Positions 1 through 10,480 of a stretch of 64,000 nucleotides of DNA are shown here, one piece after another. Made by a program: the position numbers and the translations under genes. The DNA comes from Oscarella lobularis (taxonomy: Eukaryota; Porifera; Homoscleromorpha; Homosclerophorida; Oscarellidae). Below the pieces are notes generated by a model. It was not told the DNA's origin. It ran no database searches and worked only from the letters and a program-made list of their open reading frames with translations. The stretch is from NCBI RefSeq assembly GCF_947507565.1, contig NC_089180.1, positions 2,542,001-2,606,000 on the forward strand, read 5' to 3'. The stretch's first letter is position 1. Every line of letters begins with the position of its first letter.

Positions 1-99
1 CGTCCAAGACGCCAGAGTATTTGCAAATTCTACTCTGTAAAGAAAGGCGGAAGAATGCGCGATTTTGAGACCAGGCAAAGTGCGCGAAATTGACGGAAG

Positions 100-290
100 C
101 AGAATTCCAGCTTTTCTTATCGGCGACTCTGGGTATCCTCTCCTATAGCTGATGAAGCCATTTTAACCAAGCGCAGACCTGAACAAGGGCAAGCGACGAT
201 TTAATTTCCGGATTTCGAGTGCGCGCATGTCGTCGATAACGCTTTCGGACGATTGAAAGCTTCAAATGTGCAAAGAAGGAAATACAGAGA
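100..290 (+). pseudogene. PIF/Harbinger (DDE_Tnp_4) transposase relic
   Basis: Short conceptual translations on the plus strand read LIGDSGYPLL, an interrupted LMKPF, FNFRISSAR and VVDNAFGRLK, in the order and spacing of the C-terminal half of PIF/Harbinger (HARBI1-like) DDE transposases. In those proteins the GDSxYPLLPWLMKPF and ENAFGRLK blocks surround the last catalytic acid. The copy is dead: stops interrupt the PWLMKPF block, and a one-base deletion after the SSARM motif (about position 229) shifts the frame. No ORF of useful length survives and no terminal inverted repeat is visible because the window starts inside the relic. Confidence 0.72.
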
Positions 291-299
291 ACGCAGTAA

Positions 300-1120
300 G
301 GTTTTTGCTCTTCCTTACTTTAGGACATAGAACGAGTCATTTCTGGAACCTGGCCCCGAAGGAGAAGCACAGTGGAAACCTATACCTTCAAATAGCAGCA
401 AAGCTGGTTCCCTTTTCAATCACGGGCTAATGGCATATTGCCGTCTACTTACCTTGTCTGGAGTGACTCCAGGAAGGCACATCCTTTCGATTTGCAACGA
501 CCTTGAAAAGAAGAGACTACGGGGAACGGAATTTTGGAGCAGGCATCGCAACATGAGGAAGAAGTATAAAAAAGCAGCACGATAGAAGCCCGACAGACAC
601 TTCGAAGGTTTTCACATTCTCTAATTTAACTCTAAAGTAAATAATAATGAAAATCTTTCTTCTCCAGATTATTTCTCTTCCCGCTACCTTCAAGAAATTT
701 CTTACGACCTACCCCCCAACTCGAAGAGCACACACGCCTACACGAACCCATGCTCAACATCGATCAAGGACAGCTCTACACGACCGTCTTAGCTACACTT
801 AACGCAACATCACCGCGTCTGCCTTCAACACCATGCAAGTACAACAACAGATTCATGATCACCGAGGCCTCTCGCGAATAACTCCCATCTACACACCTGG
901 TTTACCCGTTTGCCCTTTCCGAATTCCAATTTTCATTTTTTTATCTAAGTTTGCTTTCCATTTGCAGCTAATTTTCTTTCTCTACCGCTTTCAACAGCAA
1001 CTTTCAAGTTGATAGTATTCAAGTGACAGCCAACCGTTCATCTGGCAATTAATTAATTAATTAAACACGCATTATAGAAAAAATAAATACAGACAATAGA
1101 ACATGAAAAATACAACGTGA
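300..1120. other. no recognisable gene
   Basis: No convincing coding segment on either strand. There is a short TTAA-rich palindromic run at about 1047-1065. The first bases may be degraded 3' flank of the Harbinger relic. Confidence 0.5.
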
Positions 1121-1123
1121 AAA

Positions 1124-2170
1124 TTAGACACTCTTCACGCGGTTAAGATGCAAGTGATGAACCCAGGCACGTTTCCAACTTTGCAAGTGGCGATTAATTC
1201 GAGGCTCACAGACATAGCTCAATAAGTCCGTTTCGTCTGAAGGGTCAAGAACATAGCAGTCTTCCAAATGCCGAAACAAACCGTAATACAGGTGAAGGAC
1301 ACCGGAGTAAACGTCGCGCCATAAACGTTCAATTCTGTGGTTATGGACACTTCGGCCAACCAGCATTGTTCCAGGTCCCCTTTGGGGATGATTAAGCATC
1401 ATCCGAGCCACGTCTACATTTTCCCCTCCCATGTCGCTCCTCACCCGAACCGGCAGCCCATATTCGCGAACGGTTTCATGAAATAAGTCGAGCACGGTCG
1501 ATGATTTATTGTTGGTAGAGCAGTGAATGTAGACGGGTAGTCTTGAAAAACCATCAACACCAGCATGAACAACAAAGCGCCACCTGCACATTACTTATCG
1601 TAATTTTTACATGACTAGGAAATGGTATGGCCAACCTGATCAGCTTATGATTTCCGTCAATATGCCAGAGTGATAATGGACCTGCGACGGAATAAGGACG
1701 TCGTCGATGAGCGGCTGTTATCCATCGCAAACAGACTCCTTGGGGGTCGCATCGAACAAGTGATTCTCGGATGCGCTGCTGCTGCACGCGAATGCCGCTG
1801 CTCTTCGGATAATTCTGTATCCAGCGTGAGGATAGTCAACCTTGAAACACCCGACTTTCTCATCCAATTCTTGGTCCGTCATGTCCGAATATGTTTCCCT
1901 AATGCTTAACCCGAACTGCTGCAAGCGCCGTTCAACTGTCCGTTTTGACACGCCCAACATCTCTGACATCTCTGGTACGGAGAATCCCGTTTCAATGAAG
2001 TGCCCGAGTTGATCTCGACTAATGTCGAACTTTGGCCTTCCTCGAGCAGGCCTTGATGAGGGTGCAGTGTACGCGGAACCAACCGCATCAGTAGAATTTT
2101 CAACAACCTGCTGCAGGCATCCCAGTGCACTTCGAGCACGATCAAGAAAATTTTCAGCTACCGATGGCAA
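1124..2170 (-). pseudogene. integrase-core (rve-like) DDE gene with N-terminal HTH, frameshifted
   Basis: Read right to left, the gene encodes an Arg/Pro-rich start, a resolvase-like HTH (GRPKFDISRDQLGHFIETGF then MLGVSKRTVERRLQQFG), VQQQRIRESL, LSLWHIDGNHKLIR, then [33 protein letters not shown] and [16 protein letters not shown]. These are the blocks of the integrase-core proteins of fish, cnidarians and sponges; D of WHIDGNH, D of SDMGGEN and E of RIERLWRD are the likely catalytic residues. A GT-AG intron of 52 bases (1584-1635) joins HKLIR to WRFVVH in frame. Upstream, the HTH segment and the VQQQ segment lie in different frames, so one base has been lost near 1780 (after GYRIIR). The C-terminal part seems complete and ends at 1124. 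A recently disabled copy of an element of unknown ends. Confidence 0.85.
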
Positions 2171-2424
2171 GAGATGTAAAATTCCGACGAGATGAACGAT
2201 GAGGTACTCGATCGTATTGACGCTGACTCAACGGCGCGTCAGTCGTCACCATGACATCTTCACACGCTGCTTCCACCGACGACTGGATCGATTACAAGCG
2301 CTCGTAAATAGCTTTTCTTAACTGTTCGCAACAGAAATTTGGTCGTCCATACCCAGACCTTACGCGCGTTAGCCATGCCGAGGCCTTGCCTCGAGATCAA
2401 GATACACTAATCGCGCTATTGTGG
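2171..2424. other. no recognisable gene
   Basis: Spacer upstream of the integrase-core gene. It may contain its promoter; nothing specific is visible. Confidence 0.4.
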
Positions 2425-2720
2425 CCCAAAGAGAATAAAAAAAACCGAATGAAGAATCAAAAATAAAATAAAAAGGAAATGGGATGGGATGGAGAATCAA
2501 AAGAAAATAAAAATAAAAGGGAAAATAAAATGGGAATCAAAAAGAAAATTAAATGGAAAAGGAAATTGAGAATCAAAAATAAAATGGACTAGAGAATCAC
2601 AAATAAAATGAAATGAAAAGTAAAAAATAAAATGAAGAATAAAAATAGAATAAAATGGAGAATCAAAAATAAAATGCTTGCATAGGTGTAGAAATAAATA
2701 GTTGGAAGAAAATAATACAT
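2425..2720. repeat. A-rich degenerate tandem repeat (GAATCAAAAATAAAATG type)
   Basis: Irregular reiterations of a 17-21 base unit close to GAATCAAAAATAAAATG on the plus strand, strongly purine-biased. The opposite strand is open only because of the bias (Phe/Ile/Ser-rich translation), so no protein is called. Confidence 0.8.
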
Positions 2721-3485
2721 TGCCTTTTTGGCGGCGATCACGCGCCATATTGAGAAGGTGAACGCTTCAAAAACGCTTCAGCATGACGCAAAACTGTAGT
2801 AAACGCGTTGCGAGTACCTTTGGTGACTAACGTACCCGAAATAGTCCCAGAGGTTCAATACTCGTGAGAAATACGAACGAGCACGTGGCAAGATGTGGGC
2901 GGGACCATGACGTGAATAGGTACGTCATAATGTACAGCTAGCGCACTACGTTGCCAATCTATTCTTTTCTGCGATTCATGGTACCATAGATAGAGGAGAA
3001 TGAGGGATAGGAAACTTCCTATCACGTGACCGTTTTCGTGTCCCCATGACTGATGCGGTCTTAGTGACAATTGTCCTGACACGAGCAACGTTGCACAGAC
3101 TGACCGGGACTTTAGCGTGTCAAGGGAGTTGGGTCCGTAAGCCCAAGGGGGGTCCGTCACGAGCGCACGCTAGTGACACACCCTTTTTGAAAGTCCTTTT
3201 TCTTGCGTCGTTTTGGGCGATACCTACTCGTTACGAGATCGAATCTGAATAAAGTACCAATAAGATTACTGACGTGCGTTTTCGCGGCCTAAAACCTCAC
3301 CCTTGTCGCGTTGCGCACGACCTACTTTTCGCGGCCTGCATTTCGGGCAGTAGTCCGATTCCAGTTCTGGAAGACACCGATTTCAACCGCCTACACAGTA
3401 GCCTTCTCTGCCGCAGAGTGATGCGCTGTCTCTTGTCTTTCATTTCTGAGTTGTTTGCTTTTGAATCCTGACGCTCTTCGTTTCG
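2721..3485. other. leader region of the gypsy element, LTR not resolved
   Basis: No coding signal. An AATAAAGT box near 3248 and repeated CGCGGCCT motifs (3287, 3337) would fit an LTR end or leader of the retrotransposon that starts at about 3486. I could not find a matching second copy downstream, so LTR limits are not called. Confidence 0.35.
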
Positions 3486-4460
3486 TTGACTGGAGCTATT
3501 GCCATCCTGTCGTCGTGCACAGTGCCTTCGATTAGATCGACTACATTATGCGAAACCATTCGTTTGCTTACGCAAGAGAATCGACATCTCCGAGCGAAGT
3601 TGTCAACGTCGACTGAGGAGGTCGAAACCGTTAGATCTGAAATTATTCATCTTAAACATTGTCTGGAAGAGAGCCTGAGTCATCGGAGTCAAGGATCATC
3701 GAAGGAAACCGAGAAGGGAACGTCGGCTCATCAAGCTCAATCTTCATCGTCGTCGAGCCGAAGTCGAGCGGACTTAACTCTCGACATGAGTCAGGTTCAA
3801 GCGTGCCAGTCGTCTCCCCAGTGAGACGAGAGACACATCAACTACATGCGACTCTACTGAATCAGTAGATCGTTTGAATTCCCCTGCATGGGCGTCTGCA
3901 GCAATGGCGGCGTTCCATCTACCGTCATTGGTGTCTTATCGCGGAGGTAAAGCAAATGAGGAGGATTCTGCGCGAATTTTTGTCAACGCTTTTGAACGAC
4001 ACGCCACTCTCGCTGGCTGGACAGGAGAAGTAAAGCGTCCTCAATACGAATTCCGCCTGAAGGGTCGCGCGTTACAGATGTACGAATCGTTCCCTACTGA
4101 GGCGAGGAGGTCCCACGAGTCGGCCAAAGCTGCTTGGCTCCAATTGATGCAACCGGTTCGACTCCGAGAATATCAGCAAGCGAACTTCCATGAGCGAAGC
4201 CAATATCAGAGTGAATCCGTTGCTGATTATGCCAGAGTAAAGCAGTCGATGTTTGACAAAGGCTACGGGGAGTGCCCAATCGACGCAACGACGAAAGACA
4301 GCCTGTTAAAAGAAGCATTTAAGCGGGGATTTCGATCAGATCAAGAAAAGGCTACCGTAGACCGCTGAATCGTATCAGGACTTATTGCTGCAAGCCCGCC
4401 AAATTGAAGCCGAGTTTCACACCGATTCAAGACGCGAAGAGCCGAGTTCGAGGAGGCCGC
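3486..4460 (+). pseudogene. gag: Ty3/gypsy gag (first element)
   Basis: Two successive open segments. 3486-3824 begins with a coiled-coil-like stretch (LTQENRHLRAKL, ETVRSEIIHLKHCLEESL) followed by a Ser-rich tail. 3874-4368 holds a retrotransposon gag domain: an F/W-containing start (FVNAFERHATLAGW), FRLKGRALQMYESF, AAWLQLMQPVRLREYQQANF, YQSESVADYARV and LLKEAFKRGF. Frames change between the segments, and a stop follows at 4366; homologous sequence in another frame continues to about 4460. I see no intact zinc knuckle. Protease and RT follow on the same strand. Confidence 0.8.
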
Positions 4461-4500
4461 ATCGTTCGTCTCAATCCGGCGCGTCCTCATCTGCTCCCGC

Positions 4501-5130
4501 GTGAGGAAAATTTATCGTCGACGACGAGAGCGATGTAAAGGCGTCGATTCGACGAAGACATTTCATCCCAAGATGCGCTCAGATGTACGGCCAAAGCCCG
4601 ATCATTACGCGTCGGATATCCCCATCAGCGAAGAGAATTTGCCGCAGGTTCCCGCTTCGAATACGGCTAAAACGAAAAAAGGGAAAGGGTCACGTCGAAG
4701 CCGTCCAGATAGAAGAGCCGCACGAAGCCTCGTCGAAGTCTACTGTACCCCGAGTCGTCTCGTTACGGAGGTGAAACTGGGTGATGTAGTCGTTGAAGCG
4801 TTCCTTGATACCGGGTCCGATGTGAGCATCGTCGCGGAGGAGGTTTTCAAGCGAATTGATCCGAAGTTTGTTCAAAAACGCCCGTTGGATCGAAAGCTCT
4901 TTGATTTCAATAAGAGGGAGATACCTGTTGATACGATGGCTGATGTTGAATGTGGCGGCCAGAAAGCGGTGATTCGTATTTATATCCAGAGGAAGGCGGA
5001 AAAACCCTGTTTGTTGGGGGCAGCAGCTATTTGGACACTAAAACTACTGGAACTGACACCTTCCGTGTCCTTGAAGTCTTCTACGGGTGAAGGCAGCTTT
5101 CGAGTTGCCAAGTCTTACCAGAACAAGTAA
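4501..5130 (+). pseudogene. Ty3/gypsy aspartic protease segment
   Basis: A 209-codon open segment with a basic N-terminus, then VVVEAFLDTGSDVSIV, the D-T/S-G active site of retropepsins with its flanking hydrophobic strands. It would release gag and pol products. It sits between gag and RT as expected for Ty3/gypsy. A stop at 5128-5130 and frame breaks separate it from RT; 5131-5450 contains only degraded linker coding. Confidence 0.82.
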
Positions 5131-5450
5131 AAATCGATGGCAAATGGAAGCCTGGTCAACCAGCAATCTTCAGAGAGAACTCATCTGATGGACCTGTTGA
5201 AGACATCGGTAATGTCGAGCCTGACAAAGAAGGGAAAGCTGTGGTACTGCTGAAGAATCATTCGTCACGCCCTGCAGTTTTTGGCAAAGGAACCTCCGTT
5301 GGAAGCGATCAGCTGTTCGAAATTATAACGAATTTGTCGAACGATGAATTGTCGTGAGAGAAGTCGAGCGACTTCGAGTCCTGTTCGATCATTTGGCGTT
5401 CGACCAGACGTGTTTGAATGGCGATTACGTGAAGGAATTGGAGGCGTTGG

Positions 5451-6290
5451 TTGCGGAATTCAACGACGTGTTCGCTTTATAGGATTCGGAGCTGGGGACC
5501 CTCAACCGTCGCCACACATGAAGTCAATACCGGCGATAATTCCCCAATTTATCAACGTGCTAGAAGAAAGCCGTTTGCATTACGAGGGCAGGTGAAGAAG
5601 ATGGTCCAGGAAATGCTCGATCGTGGCATACTTTGTCCCTCTGCGAGTCCGTGGGCGAGTCCTATCGTTTTTGTTCGTAAACCTGACGGTAGCTATCGAT
5701 TTTGCGTCGACTATCGCCGTCTGAATTTGGTCACTCGCAAGGACGTCTTCCCGCTTACTCGAATAGAAGACCTCATCGATCTTCTTTATGGCGCGAGCAT
5801 CTATATTTGTCTCGACGCTTTCTCCGGGTATTGGCAAGTCCCGCTAAAAGAATCGTCGAAGGAAAGGACGGCTTTCATCACCCAATATTTGAATTCAACG
5901 TTATGCCGTTTGGACTTTGTAATACCCCGGCTACATTTCAGCGCATGATGCAAACCCTGTGAAAGGTCTGGAAGAAGTCGTCGGAGTATATCTTGATGAC
6001 GTCTTAGTTTTCTCGCGGAGTCCTGAAGATCACATGCGACATCTTCGAATTGTCTTTGATCTAATTTGAAACTCAAACCGAAGAAATGTCTCCTCGCTCG
6101 AGCGGAAACTACCTACTTGGACATATAATTTCCAATGCAGGATTGAAACCGGATCCAAAGAAGACGGAAGCCGTCATGGCATTCCCGATTCCTTAAAACG
6201 TTAAACAGCTCAGGTTGTTCTATGGCTTGGCCTCCTACTATCGTCGCTTTATATTGAACTTCGCGAAAATCAGAGCCCCGTTACGAAAGC
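5451..6290 (+). pseudogene. Ty3/gypsy reverse transcriptase, frameshifted
   Basis: RT fingers and palm are readable: VKKMVQEMLDRGILCPSASP, WASPIVFVRKPDGSYRFCVD, YRRLN, DAFSGYWQVPL. After about 5880 the frame moves by one and reads FNVMPFGLCNTPATFQRMMQ. It then shifts again to VGVYLDDVLVFSRS (the YLDD polymerase site, about 5985), KKCLLARAETTYLGHIIS and FYGLASYYRRFI. At least three frame changes and stops make it non-functional, but the YLDD box is preserved. Confidence 0.88.
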
Positions 6291-6309
6291 TCTTCAAGGA
6301 AGCGGAGAC

Positions 6310-6760
6310 TTTCGTGTGAACTCAAGAATGTCAGAGAATTTTTGCCGAATTGAAACGAATTCTGACGTCAGCACCGCTGCTGTCCTACATCCCGATTTTT
6401 CTCTTCCGTTTATCGTCGCCACTGATGCGAGTTGTCTTAGCGTCTGCGCAGTCTTGGAACAAGAGAAGTCTCCGGGAGTCGTTCGGCCGATCGCGTACGC
6501 AAGTCGATGTCTTACCTGCAGAATCCGGCTACGGAAATTCTGAGTTGGAGGCACTCGCGGTGGTCGGGCCCTCCGGAAATTTAGAGCATATTTGCTCGGA
6601 CACCCCACCGTTGTCTATACCGACCGACCATGCTGCTTTACGCTCTCATTGAGAGCTCGGGAAGTCATCGCACACTCGGCACCCATCTGTCACGAATTCG
6701 ATCGTTCAACGTGGACGGGTGGATGCGAAAATGAAACGCGTGTTTGCAAGCCCGGTCACG
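6310..6760 (+). pseudogene. Ty3/gypsy RNase H remnant
   Basis: Continues the RT above: CQ-RIFAELKRILTSAPLLSY in one frame, then LPFIVATDASCLSVCAVLEQ (first catalytic Asp of the tethered RNase H), RPIAYASR, and in another frame SELEALAVV. Several frame changes. No integrase domain follows, so the element is truncated after RNase H; no 3' LTR is seen. Confidence 0.8.
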
Positions 6761-7689
6761 TTCGACTCTCCCATTTATTGCTAAGCTCATGGACGTCAAA
6801 CTGTGTCTCGGCAACATATTATCCAAGCGAATCTACGAGGGTACGGCAATGTCCAGAGGCTATCAGCTATCAGCTTTGTCCTTAGTTTTGCGTATGTTGC
6901 GTTGTTTCCTGCTTTTTCCACTGCAGTGAAATGGTTTATTTTTGCTGCACGAATGAAGTTATCTTCAACACAGCCGCAGCTACTGCTATGTTTTCCTGAT
7001 TTTCACACACAAGTGACGTCATCAGTAGCTGGAATTTCATTCTAATAATCTCCTTTCCCTCGAAAAACTCTTGTAAAGTTTTGCTCTATACGTCTCCGCC
7101 TTGATTCCGTATGCCAAAATGAGACATAAAGTCGTTTGCTCGCGATTCAAACGGAGTCGAAATCGTATTACCATAATTCCCATCAAACGCTGTGCCTGGA
7201 CAACGTGCACAGTCTGTTCGACACTCTTAGGTTTCAGGAAAAAGTGATATTTCATGCTAATAAATGGCAAAGTACAATTTTTTGACTACTTTTTGTAGAT
7301 TGCTTTTGTAAATAAAGCTTTTAATATCGTCGCGGGCGAATGCAACGTTGCGACCCATGTGGACAACTTCATTCCGATATGCATCACTGCAATGAAAAAT
7401 CTTCAGGTTTCAGGAAGAAAAAATATGATTTCCGGTCTTGTATCATGCGTGGATGTCAGACGACCAGGGTAACTAAACCAGGCCGCTTCTCAATCGCATG
7501 CCAACAGGATTTATTGATTATCAAATACTGTTTTACAATAATTCTTCTGACAAAAATACGGCAAATCTACTGTACTATTCACTTTTTCCAACATCAAGTT
7601 TTTGTTCAGGTGCCGCCCTGTCCTCAGGACTACTACTCGTGGGTTGGAACAATGTACATAATTTTCAGAAGCCGCTTGCACAATTTGAA
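6761..7689. other. no recognisable gene
   Basis: Beyond the broken gypsy element no domain is recognised on either strand. A minus-strand open stretch at 7037-7270 is basic and of unknown relevance. Confidence 0.4.
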
Positions 7690-8186
7690 TCAAGGTCCGG
7701 GATGGTGCAATGTGACTCCTAGTCTTAGACGCCCTCTCAAGTCCTCGTCACCTGACAGAGGCTGAGCCACCTGAGTACATGCCCCCTGAAAAATTCGTCC
7801 TTCATCTGCTCCTTGCTGCTGCCGGAGAAATCGTAGCAGCATTGCCTCGAAAAGTCGCCGATTAACGGATTGGGAAAGAATTGGGTCGTCAAAAGCAATC
7901 CCAAGGGCGTAATACAGACACGCCCAAAGGTCCCGAGGCCCAATGCGTAGGGAAACTTCGTTTGGGCCTGTTCTCGCAGTGAAGCGACCGTTGAGCGTTT
8001 CTCGCCCGGCTGGAAGCACGTATCCATTGCCGAAAGCAGCTTCTCGCCGAAAATCGTCATAACTTCGCTTTTCAAAAACTCCAAGATCAGGCGCAGGTCA
8101 TTCCTTAGCCGGATAAGACGATCAAACGGTTGACTTGTTATTTTCTCCTCCTGGAGGTCGAGAAGGGCTCTTTCGATTAAATCCAT
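7690..8186 (-). pseudogene. unrecognised ORF with one frame change
   Basis: A minus-strand ORF starting at 8186 (MDLIERALLDLQEEKI, then FDRLIRLRNDLRLILEFLKS) has helical, coding-like composition for its first 80 codons. The better reading then moves to an overlapping frame (RDLWACLYYALGIAFDDPIL, LFEAMLLRFLRQQQGADEG) ending near 7690, suggesting an indel around 8000. No known domain is recognised. It could be a transposase accessory protein or a host exon. Confidence 0.4.
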
Positions 8187-8870
8187 TCAGGCGTAACACA
8201 CCTGGCGCACTGAAGTGATCACGTGACGACGGGAGCTTCCTATCCCTTCTTCTCTTCCATCTATGATGCCAGTTCGACGACGCAGACATCCTTGAAATTC
8301 GTCGTTCCGATTTTACAGCGAAGACGAGACAGCTCATCGACTGCCTCGTACAAAAGCATCAAAGCGGACATCAAAACGTTGTAAAAGAGTTCAGAAGCGT
8401 CTTAGAAATAGTCTTACGCAGAAACATCTAGCGAAATTGCTGCCCTCACCACCGAAGCCTCGAGGTAAAAGCATTAAACGCACAGAAAGTTGTCTTCGAA
8501 GCGCAGAATAGATTGTATCTGGGGTAGAGGGTCCCATTGGGATCCACTCAGTGAGAATGTAGCCGTTCTAGTTGTTGATGTTGTCCGTTTGTCTGTAGGG
8601 TAGAGAGCCCATAAGGGGGACACCTAACTTTGATTTTGTGCTGCAGCGGAACTACGCGCTTGATCTAAATGAAACAAAGCATGTCGTAAGCAGAATTTAT
8701 CCAGCTTCAATTTGCGACCTTCTGCTGTTTGATCCGCCTTCGCGTTCGTCCAGAAACGGCCAATTAGTGATGTTACTCCTCGAGGGTTGATATTAGTCCG
8801 GGCCCAAAAGGGGGACATTCTCGTTTTTGGAAGATTTTGGTCAAGTATGAGCACGAAAGACATCAAATAC
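8187..8870. other. no recognisable gene
   Basis: Only short open stretches. The motif GTAGAGGGTCCC / GTAGAGAGCCC occurs twice (about 8523 and 8599), each followed by similar sequence, suggesting a small duplicated repeat end. Confidence 0.35.
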
Positions 8871-8944
8871 TTTATTTCCAACTACTAACGTTACGTTTTA
8901 GTGTCCCCACAGTACCGCTACTCTCTAACTCTACACTGTTCGAG

Positions 8945-9373
8945 TCAATCTTGGCAACAGCGAGGACAGCTCCAGTATTCCGCCGGATCGGGCATTTCTT
9001 CGAGACCCGCGCACCAGTAATGAAACCATCTGTTACATCCGTCGCTGTCACAACCAACCCAGCACTCTTTCTCTCTCTGTGTATCGTCTTCGTACCTTCT
9101 GCCACATTCGGTGCAGTTATTTTCGCCGCTGCTGCTGCTCGTCTTCGTCCGACGTCTTTTACTTCTTCTTCCGCCTTTCTTCGCTCGAGGGCGCTTCTTC
9201 GTCTGCTGTTCCTGCTGCACTCTTTGAATGAATTCTGAAGTGAGAATTTCTCCTGGTCGAACTGGCAGCACGTCTCTTCCGGCAGTCCTGCCTTCTCTCT
9301 CTTTTTCATTGTCAGATGGTTGAAAATATTTCGCCAAAGTAGCGTCGAATGCTTCTTTGCACAGGCGTTTCAC
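8945..9373 (-). CDS. PHD-finger protein C-terminus
   Basis: The minus-strand ORF (142 codons) begins with a helical segment, has a basic nuclear-localisation-like patch (KKRPRAKKGGRRSKRRR) and a Ser-rich linker, and ends with a PHD finger: NNCTECGRRYEDD, ECWVGCDSDGC, RWFHYWC, YWSCPRC. The Cys4-His-Cys3 ligands and the Trp two residues before His are present, and the chain stops shortly after the last Cys pair. PHD fingers read histone H3 tails. In sponges and cnidarians, terminal PHD fingers occur on pogo-like transposases, so this may be a transposase 3' exon; no transposase is visible upstream within 300 bases. The start shown is only the first Met of the open frame. Confidence 0.72.
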   Translation of the reverse strand: MKRLCKEAFDATLAKYFQPSDNEKEREGRTAGRDVLPVRPGEILTSEFIQRVQQEQQTKKRPRAKKGGRRSKRRRTKTSSSSGENNCTECGRRYEDDTQREKECWVGCDSDGCNRWFHYWCAGLEEMPDPAEYWSCPRCCQD

Positions 9374-9640
9374 CTGGTAGGCCAGGCTCGGCAGAAGTCG
9401 GCTCCTCTTCAGTGTCTTCCAGGGGGCGTCCTACAAGGAAAGTTGAAGGCTGCAGCTTAGAGGCAGGTATAGCCTCGCGGGAGAAAGGATAAATTCCCGT
9501 TTGTCTGAACCCGGTTGTGAGATACTCAGGTAAAAATGATTTCCATAGCTCGAAAGAAGTTAAGGAAACTTATCTTTGTCGACTCTTGACGCTTTGGTAC
9601 GTCGTTTGAAATCTTGAAGAATTGAAATCCAGTGCTTCTT
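9374..9640. other. no recognisable gene
   Basis: Immediately upstream (minus sense) of the PHD ORF; acidic, Pro-rich coding-like sequence at 9374-9430 could be a continuation of the same exon in another frame. Confidence 0.3.
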
Positions 9641-9759
9641 GAGTGGTGAGAATGCACGCACGCCTTCCTGGAGAGGCTCTAGGGTAGAGGCCCTTCACTC
9701 TCGTTTGCCTTGTCCCAACGGTTCCTTTCTCCTTAGTTTGTTTTGTCGCGCTCCCGTGC

Positions 9760-10480
9760 AACCTGCCGCGACTACTCTACCGACGTTTTCCGGCGAAAAG
9801 AGGAGCGCGATGATCAAGGATAGCAAACATTTATACGCCAATTCGAGAATCAAGCCAAGCTGGCTCACTGCCCGAACAGGGACTACTGCAGTTTGAATCA
9901 CATCTTACCGGACGCGGGCTACGCATGTTTCAGGCGTTGAGCGAAACGGAGCAACAATCGTATGCCAGTGCTCGGAATGCACTGAGCAAGCGAATCCGCC
10001 CGGTAAAAATGGAGTGGTTCACGCAGGCTCAGTTTTACAGCACGAAGCAAGGCAAATGCGAGGCTGTGATCGATTTTGCCTAAACTCTGCAGCGAATGTA
10101 TATAAAGGGATTTCGAAGCATCGAATGCTCGTCAAACAATTCGCGCAAGGGCTACGACATCGTTTTAAGCGAGCGCTACCCCATTGAGTAGTTCATGGAC
10201 ACGGTTGAAGAAACTTGACTGGTTGAGGCAAAAGACGCACAGCTTTTCTGGTCAGCTGTTGCGCTGAGGGAGAGGGAAAAGCCCAAATCCAGATCGACAT
10301 CTGGTTCCACCCCTTCAACGACTACGATTGAAGCAGTGTCGACGCCCTCACGAAATCGGGTCATGCGGCGCAACCAACAACCTCCAAAAGCAAAGCCGTG
10401 GATGCAATGTCGTCAATATTTCAGTAAAGGCCACATAAAAAACAGTAGCTTTTCGCTCGGTGGCCAAAGAAGAACGAAAA
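9760..10480 (+). pseudogene. second gag relic (LTR retrotransposon)
   Basis: Conceptual reading gives LPTFSGEKRSAMIKD, then FESHLTGRGLRMFQALSETE, QQSYASARNALSKRIRPVKM, TQAQFYSTKQGK, ending in RMLVKQFAQGLRHRFKRAL, the order of a retrotransposon gag domain. Stops and frame changes are frequent (for example at 10081). A degenerate zinc-knuckle-like CRQYFSKGHIKN follows near 10400, with the second Cys replaced. The stretch TCGGTGGCCAAA(G/A)AAGAACGAA is shared with 38480-38500, so two relics of one family are present. No protease or RT is attached. Confidence 0.68.

Noticed and set aside
2497-2748. Phe-rich 83-codon minus-strand ORF
   Set aside because: Product of the A-rich tandem repeat; pure composition effect.
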